DNA of 6,885 bases from Planctomycetota bacterium (GTDB lineage Bacteria; Planctomycetota; Planctomycetia; Pirellulales; UBA7805), in the NCBI GenBank assembly GCA_014237955.1, contig JABABY010000036.1, forward strand, positions 6,375 to 13,259. The letters run 5' to 3'. A model generated the notes under the pieces. The model made no database searches. It was not told where the DNA came from and saw nothing but the letters and a program-made list of their open reading frames with translations. Every line of letters starts with the position of its first letter. The stretch's first letter is position 1. This document shows, one piece after another, positions 5,238 to 6,885 of this stretch. The position numbers and the translations under genes are program-made.

Positions 5238-6104
5238 TTACGTTTCGTCGCAGGCTTCAATGGCCATGAGAAATTCCGCCACTTCGCTCGGTCGCTGATC
5301 GGGGACTGGCTCAATGCATCGATGTATCGATTCAGCGAGTTTCGGATCAATACCTGGGCAGCACTCTATTAACGGAACCGGTGGCTTATCATGCCCCAGT
5401 GCTATGTTGCCAGTTTTAATCGAACTGGGCCATGGCGTTTGATACGCAAACATCTCATATGCAGTTACCCCGAAGGAAAAGATGTCAACGCGCCGGTCCG
5501 TTGCGCGGCGGCGGACAATCTCCGGAGACATATAGCGCGGGGTGCCTGTACGATTTCCAGGATGGCAGAAATCGGGCGTGTCAGGAACGCTCAGACCAAA
5601 GTCAATTAATTTCACTGTCGTACAGTCCGGAGAAACAACAAAATTGCGTGGGCATATGTCGCGGTGGATGAAACCCGCCTCATGGACCGCAGCAAGGGCG
5701 CCGGCAGCTTGGCGCAAGAGTTCCCATCGATGTTGGGCAAATGAATCCGCAGCAGCCTGAATGAGAGTATTCATTCCCTGCCCTGTGAGGTACTCCATTA
5801 CTAGATAAGCGTCGTCAGTAGTCGTTTTGCCGTATTCATGGGTCTCAACAATTGCCGGGTGTGAAAGTTTGGTGGCAATTTCACCTTCACTCGGTTTCTT
5901 AAGACCTCTAAATCGGTGCTCAAACTTTGCGGTTTTTTCGCGATCTAAGACCTTCAACCCCACCGTTTGCCCCGATCGTCGATCTAGCGCCATATAGAAT
6001 TGGGACATCGTCCCGTGAACTGCTTCGCGCAGCAGTTCAAAACGCTCATTAATATCAACGCGATCACCCCCAAGCCATGACTTGATATTACGCCACAGCT
6101 CCAT
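5238..6104 (-). CDS. Eukaryote-like serine/threonine protein kinase, kinase domain only
   Basis: This 288-residue cytosolic protein is almost entirely a Hanks-type kinase domain (about 20-285). Visible motifs are the ATP lysine K51 in VGLKVL, an alpha-C glutamate (E73 or E75), hinge LVMEYLTG (101-108), catalytic loop HRDICPRN (147-154), DFG at 168-170, GTPRYMSPE (187-195), DIFSFGVTAYEM (207-218) and the late Arg in DQRPS (269-273). Two features are odd. The Gly-rich loop aligns as VHGTMS (29-34) and keeps only the second glycine, and the catalytic-loop lysine of HRDxKPxN is Cys151, with Arg153 in the position seen in tyrosine-kinase HRDLAARN. Catalytic D149, N154 and D168 remain, so it is probably active. 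It lacks membrane and sensor domains. GGAG at 6112-6115, 7 bases upstream, supports the start. It follows accD by 94 bases. Confidence 0.93.
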   Translation of the reverse strand: MELWRNIKSWLGGDRVDINERFELLREAVHGTMSQFYMALDRRSGQTVGLKVLDREKTAKFEHRFRGLKKPSEGEIATKLSHPAIVETHEYGKTTTDDAYLVMEYLTGQGMNTLIQAAADSFAQHRWELLRQAAGALAAVHEAGFIHRDICPRNFVVSPDCTTVKLIDFGLSVPDTPDFCHPGNRTGTPRYMSPEIVRRRATDRRVDIFSFGVTAYEMFAYQTPWPSSIKTGNIALGHDKPPVPLIECCPGIDPKLAESIHRCIEPVPDQRPSEVAEFLMAIEACDET

Positions 6105-6111
6105 AGAATCG

Positions 6112-6115
6112 CTCC
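6112..6115 (-). promoter_or_regulatory. Ribosome binding site of the kinase gene
   Basis: The minus strand reads GGAG followed by seven bases and the ATG at 6104. It supports a 288-residue product rather than a start at the internal Met33, which would cut into the ATP-binding loop. Confidence 0.65.
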
Positions 6116-6143
6116 GACTATCTTTTGCTCCCGCGATCGGCCA

Positions 6144-6157
6144 ATAAAGATCTTTAT
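6144..6157. promoter_or_regulatory. Perfect 14-bp palindrome between accD and the kinase gene
   Basis: ATAAAGATCTTTAT is identical on both strands. It lies 40 bases upstream of the kinase ATG and 42 bases after the accD stop. A perfect AT-rich palindrome of this length upstream of a gene could be a dimeric-regulator operator. It has no spacer, so it is less likely to form an RNA hairpin, and no T-run follows to make a terminator. Confidence 0.35.
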
Positions 6158-6198
6158 GGATCTATTGTCTGCGAAATATGCCCCTGTGGCCATCGCCA

Positions 6199-6885
6199 CT
6201 ATTTTCCACAATAGTCAATAACGCGGGCAATTTCGCTCTTTAAATCGGCCCGTCTCACGATACGATCGATGTAACCGTGTTCAAGAAGAAATTCACTCGT
6301 CTGAAAGCCTTCCGGCAACTCCATGTGGATTGTGGCCTTAATCGTGCGAGGACCGGCAAACCCAATGAGCGCTTTTGGTTCCGCAAAAATAATATCGCCC
6401 AGGGAAGCAAAACTTGCTGCAACACCACCCATGGTCGGGTTTGTAAGCACTGAGATGAACAACCCGCCTGCTTTATCATAGCGGGCCAGCGCCGCTGAGA
6501 CTTTTGCCATTTGCATGAGCGAAAGGATGCCCTCGTGCATTCGTGCTCCCCCGCCACTACCACTGACGATAATTAATGGCAGGCCTTGCTCTGTAGCGTG
6601 CTCTATCAATCTTGTGAGCTTTTCGCCAACGACACCGCCCATACTTCCCATAATAAATGCCGAATCGGTCACGCCAAAAGCCACGCGGCGGGCACGAATC
6701 ATTCCAGTGCCAACAACAGCAGCATCCGTAAGGCCCGTTCGCTTCTGTTCTGCAACAAGCCGATCGCGATATGTCTTCTTGTCGGAAAATTGAAGCGGAT
6801 CTGCCGCTGACATATCACTGAAAACCTCTTCAAACGTACCCTCGTCCAAAACCTGCCGAATTCGTTCGGTAGCATTGACATAAAA
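6199..6885 (-). CDS. accD: Acetyl-CoA carboxylase carboxyltransferase beta subunit, N-terminus beyond window
   Basis: These 228 C-terminal residues belong to AccD, which with AccA transfers the carboxyl group from biotin to acetyl-CoA to form malonyl-CoA for fatty-acid synthesis. The frame stays open to the right edge: TERIRQVLDEGTFEEV is normal mid-AccD sequence, so the TTG codon at 6849 is not the real start. The N-terminal four-cysteine zinc domain must lie outside. Visible family blocks are FIMGSMGGVVGEKLTRLIEH, SGSGGGARMHEGILSLMQMA, LTNPTMGGVAASFASLGD, AEPKALIGFAGPRTI and LPEGFQTSEFLLEHGYID. The Gly-rich oxyanion loop reads SGSGGGARM, one Gly longer than the usual SASGGARM, and LTDPT is LTNPT. 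The stop is TAG at 6199. The kinase gene follows on the same strand after 94 bases, so the two may share a transcript. Confidence 0.95.
   Translation of the reverse strand, partial: FYVNATERIRQVLDEGTFEEVFSDMSAADPLQFSDKKTYRDRLVAEQKRTGLTDAAVVGTGMIRARRVAFGVTDSAFIMGSMGGVVGEKLTRLIEHATEQGLPLIIVSGSGGGARMHEGILSLMQMAKVSAALARYDKAGGLFISVLTNPTMGGVAASFASLGDIIFAEPKALIGFAGPRTIKATIHMELPEGFQTSEFLLEHGYIDRIVRRADLKSEIARVIDYCGK

Noticed and set aside
6847..6849. TTG at 6849 as the start of AccD
   Set aside because: The reading frame continues to the window edge with normal AccD sequence, so the gene is truncated by the window and not short.

Overview
The window most likely comes from a planctomycete (PVC superphylum). 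The clearest marker is the small basic protein at 4844-5086, which opens with the PVC signature pattern (MTIDKSLR...RNVLTR.ERI.KLKE, then a lysine run). Supporting markers are a Minf_1886-type protein, a RicT/PSP1 protein, a cytosolic eukaryote-like kinase and an exported prenyltransferase-repeat protein. Genus cannot be settled from this sequence. The gene set looks like core chromosome: I see no transposase, integrase, phage gene, CRISPR array, tRNA or rRNA.

Layout. 1-840, minus strand: thioredoxin followed by an SDR39U1/TIGR01777-type NAD(P)-binding protein cut by the left edge, probably one transcription unit. 841-1385: a 545-base divergent intergenic region with a promoter facing each way (near 996-1004 for trx, 1206-1234 for psp1) and, between them, a cluster of stem-loops and a 12-bp palindrome that no gene explains. 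1386-3417, plus strand: RicT/PSP1 protein, Minf_1886-family protein, a possible 27-residue membrane peptide, and groES with no groEL beside it. 3594-4790, plus strand: an exported alpha/alpha-toroid protein with six repeats. 4844-6885, minus strand and convergent with it: accD (N-terminus beyond the right edge), a compact protein kinase with an unusual catalytic loop, and the PVC small basic protein.

Most genes serve housekeeping tasks: thiol redox (trxA), protein folding (groES), fatty-acid synthesis (accD), RNA-linked regulation by analogy with RicT, and a putative nucleic-acid or ribosome-associated basic protein. The less understood items are the toroid protein, the kinase placed behind accD, the Minf_1886 protein, the small membrane peptide and the structured intergenic block at 1038-1190. 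I found no clear new multi-gene system. The intergenic block and the small membrane ORF are the best candidates for something undescribed.
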